DNA of 64,000 nucleotides from NCBI RefSeq assembly GCF_013839515.1, contig NZ_JACDNQ010000011.1, forward strand, positions 33,373 to 97,372, given 5' to 3'. Below the pieces are notes generated by a model. It saw only the letters and a list, made by a program, of their open reading frames with translations, made no database searches and was not told the origin of the DNA. Below, piece after piece: positions 62,658 to 64,000 of the stretch (position 1 is its first letter; every line of letters starts with the position of its first letter). The stretch is from Natronomonas salinimetallica (GTDB lineage Archaea; Halobacteriota; Halobacteria; Halobacteriales; Haloarculaceae). A program made the position numbers and the translations under genes.

Positions 62658-62834
62658 GGCGATTTCAACTCGTCAAAGCTAATTCAGCAAATCATGAGAA
62701 CTCTTCTATGACACGCTCATCGGAAGACAATACACACTCGATCGCACGGCGGCAGTGCGATCGATGTGTACGTAGTTACGATGTTTACTATATCGAATCC
62801 GTGACGAGCGACTCGTTGAAGCCCTACAGACGAT

Positions 62835-62948
62835 TCATACTGGTGGACGAAATCAAATGAAACCGACTCACGAGTGATTCGCCGTTCGCTCCGTCGAACG
62901 GCGTGATCCTCGTGCGTCGTGTGTACATTCTTTTGTTCGTCAGTATCA
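62835..62948. repeat. Foldback element, B type (B3)
   Basis: 114 bp, ends TCATACTG and CAGTATCA, nearly identical to the elements at 18755 and 34228. It differs by GGACGAAAT/TTTGTTCG-type changes. It lies 42 bp after the D2 element. Confidence 0.9.
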
Positions 62949-62997
62949 GGATATTCTTCTAGATCGGCCTGATCGCCAATAGCCCAAAGGATTATTG

Positions 62998-63009
62998 GTA
63001 TTCGAATAC
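62998..63009. promoter_or_regulatory. Candidate operator upstream of the cupin gene
   Basis: GTATTCGAATAC, a perfect 12-bp palindrome, followed by CTCGAATATAATATGG, which offers an imperfect second half-site and a TATA-like AATATAAT about 75 bp upstream of the cupin ATG. ArsR-type repressors bind such palindromes, and an ArsR gene follows the cupin gene. Confidence 0.5.
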
Positions 63010-63096
63010 TCGAATATAATATGGCGGACCATTATCCAGCCCTGCAGAACTGTCTTAGATGGAAGCTCGACACCAAAAAGAGCTGCCGAGAGAACA

Positions 63097-63477
63097 ATGT
63101 CAACCTATAACCGAGTCAATTACAGCGAAGTCGAGCCGGTCTCGGGAGTGATGCACTTTCTGAAGGAGCCACTCGATAGCGATCGGCTCGGCGTGACCAT
63201 CGCCCAGTGTGATCCAAACTGGCAGAGCCGTCCGCACGATCACAGCCAGAACAACCACGAAGAGATCTACGTACTGATCGAGGGCAAAGCAACGGTCATC
63301 GTCGGCGATGACCCAGTCCCGATGGAAGCTGGTGATGCCATCCGAATCCCTCCCGAAGCGACTCGTCAGATTCGCAACGGAGAAATCCAGAGCATCTTCG
63401 TATTGATCAGTGCCGCTGAATGTAAATCTCGAACCGACACCGAACCGGAGTGGAACCTCGATGGCGTCCAAGGGTAA
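63097..63477 (+). CDS. Cupin-fold protein
   Basis: 126 residues from the ATG at 63097. The cupin metal motif is visible in PHDHSQNNHEEIYVLIEGKATVIVGDD and the second in MEAGDAIRIPPEATRQIRNGE (the last His of motif 2 replaced, as in some non-metal cupins). It is soluble. It lies between a glutaredoxin and an ArsR gene. The small-molecule substrate is not known. Confidence 0.88.
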   Translation: MSTYNRVNYSEVEPVSGVMHFLKEPLDSDRLGVTIAQCDPNWQSRPHDHSQNNHEEIYVLIEGKATVIVGDDPVPMEAGDAIRIPPEATRQIRNGEIQSIFVLISAAECKSRTDTEPEWNLDGVQG

Positions 63478-63527
63478 TTATAACCTTTTATTACGGTTTG
63501 GCATCGATTCTACGCAGCCACCACACC

Positions 63528-63535
63528 TTTTTAGG
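63528..63535 (+). promoter_or_regulatory. TATA-like box of the ArsR gene
   Basis: TTTTTAGG centred about 28 bp upstream of the ATG at 63559, leaderless spacing. Confidence 0.5.
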
Positions 63536-63558
63536 CATTAGGAGCTTAGAATATACAG

Positions 63559-63888
63559 ATGACCGAACTCCCCGACGATGAAATCTTCGAGCGGCACGCC
63601 GATCTCTGCCAGGTACTGTGCAACGCTAAACGACAGAAGATGCTCTACGTCCTCAAGGACGGGGAGCGGGCGGTGACAGATCTCGCAGAAACCACCGACA
63701 TCCCCCAGCCGACGGTATCACAGCACCTTCGCAAAATGCGAGACAAGGGTGTCGTGGCGAAGCGAAGCGAAGGAAACCGGAGCTACTACGCGATCCGCGA
63801 CGAACGGCTCATCGAGGCATCGATGATGATTCGAGAGGTTCTCTTCGACGCCCTCGACGAAGACCAACAGCTCGGCGTCGAAGCCTGA
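63559..63888 (+). CDS. ArsR-family winged-helix regulator
   Basis: 109 residues. The HTH (DLAETTDIPQPTVSQHLRKMRDKGVVAKRSEGNRSYYAI) is a canonical ArsR winged helix. LCQVLCNAKRQKML, with two cysteines in the first helices, could be a redox or metal-sensing pair. With the glutaredoxin and cupin genes it suggests a sulfur- or metal-responsive accessory module that may continue past the window edge. Confidence 0.93.
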   Translation: MTELPDDEIFERHADLCQVLCNAKRQKMLYVLKDGERAVTDLAETTDIPQPTVSQHLRKMRDKGVVAKRSEGNRSYYAIRDERLIEASMMIREVLFDALDEDQQLGVEA

Positions 63889-64000
63889 ATATCCCAGTAA
63901 CCGGTTCAGCAGTTTTCGAGGCGGAGCCTCCGGCCTCAAGTCGTGCGGGACCGGAGGTCCCGCTGACCATCCGAACGGACCGTGCGAGGCGGCTTCACCG
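63889..64000. other. Gene-free right edge with hairpins
   Basis: 112 bp. GCGGGACC/GGTCCCGC (about 63946-63964) and GGCGGAGCCTCCGGCC-like dyads form hairpins that could terminate the ArsR transcript. No gene is evident before the window ends. Confidence 0.4.

Larger units (their letters stand above)
62315..62718. mobile_element. Mini-transposon carrying one RHH gene
   Basis: 404 bp bounded by AGCGTGTCATAGAA and the matching inverted end TTCTATGACACGCT(C), with the target ATCGGAAG directly repeated at 62307-62314 and 62719-62726. The intact target is visible at the D1 element (40644). It contains no transposase; its only gene is the 66-residue RHH protein. An 8-bp duplication is compatible with, for example, IS1595- or IS6-type transposition. 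Confidence 0.85.
62297..62792. repeat. Foldback element, D family (D2), interrupted
   Basis: Left part 62297-62314 and right part 62719-62792 together equal the 84-bp element at 40644 in reverse orientation (CTATAGTAGAGATCGGAAG, then GACAATACACACTCGATCGC through TTTACTATA). The 412-bp difference is a 404-bp insertion plus an 8-bp target duplication. Confidence 0.88.

Overview
The window is GC-rich chromosomal DNA of a haloarchaeon (class Halobacteria). The predicted proteins are strongly acidic (D/E-rich, K-poor), and many genes have a TATA-like box about 25-30 bp upstream of the start codon, as expected for leaderless transcripts. The informational set is archaeal: RPA, a doublet histone, Hef, NucS, L15e, TYW1, class I CCA-adding enzyme and CTP-dependent riboflavin kinase. 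Two intronless tRNAs (Arg-GCG, Asn-GTT) and one intron-containing elongator tRNA-Met are present. I cannot place the genus from sequence alone.

Layout. 0-4 kb: cell-surface polysaccharide or N-glycosylation genes (sulfatase-like protein, flippase, GT2). 4-10 kb: a large REC-GAF-PAS histidine kinase, PolX and a Mut7-C protein. 10-15 kb: CoA synthesis (phosphopantothenate synthetase), UbaA (E1 for SAMPs), halocyanin, MsrB. 15-28 kb: an APC permease fused to universal-stress domains, four free Usp proteins, MsrA, an M50-CBS protease, NAD-dependent glucose-6-phosphate dehydrogenase, and a three-gene ABC system. 28-34 kb: a JAMM desampylase, a corrinoid-binding protein, ArgS, TYW1, RibK-RibB. 34-40 kb: RPA, histone, deacetylase and CCA enzyme, a compact chromatin/information cluster. 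41-46 kb: CBS protein-GlyS and a KhtT/KhtU-like cation:proton antiporter. 46-57 kb: Hef, SepF, TenA with an SSS transporter and a 38-residue membrane partner, NucS and MutS. 57-61 kb: two MgtE-domain proteins, a PhoU/TrkA-C protein and L15e. 61.6-64 kb: a visibly more AT-rich accessory segment with glutaredoxin, cupin and ArsR genes amid nested small mobile elements.

The most unusual signal is non-coding. Eight short foldback elements (82, 113 or 114 bp) share ends reading T(C/G)ATACTG. They sit at 3' ends of genes, mostly between convergent pairs, and the TGA of TGATAC is the actual stop codon of the adjacent gene in several cases. A second foldback family (84 bp, ends TATAGTA/TACTATA) has one intact copy and one copy split by a roughly 404-bp mini-transposon with terminal inverted repeats and an 8-bp target duplication. 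That mini-transposon encodes only a 66-residue ribbon-helix-helix protein, flanked on both sides by the same 15-bp palindrome, so it looks like a self-regulating non-autonomous element. Downstream of tRNA-Met lie repeated copies of the tRNA 3' end, in part within a 113-bp tandem duplication, and tRNA-Arg has a shorter 3'-end copy nearby. Several genes too short for routine calling (38, 43, 58 and 59 residues) are also supported.
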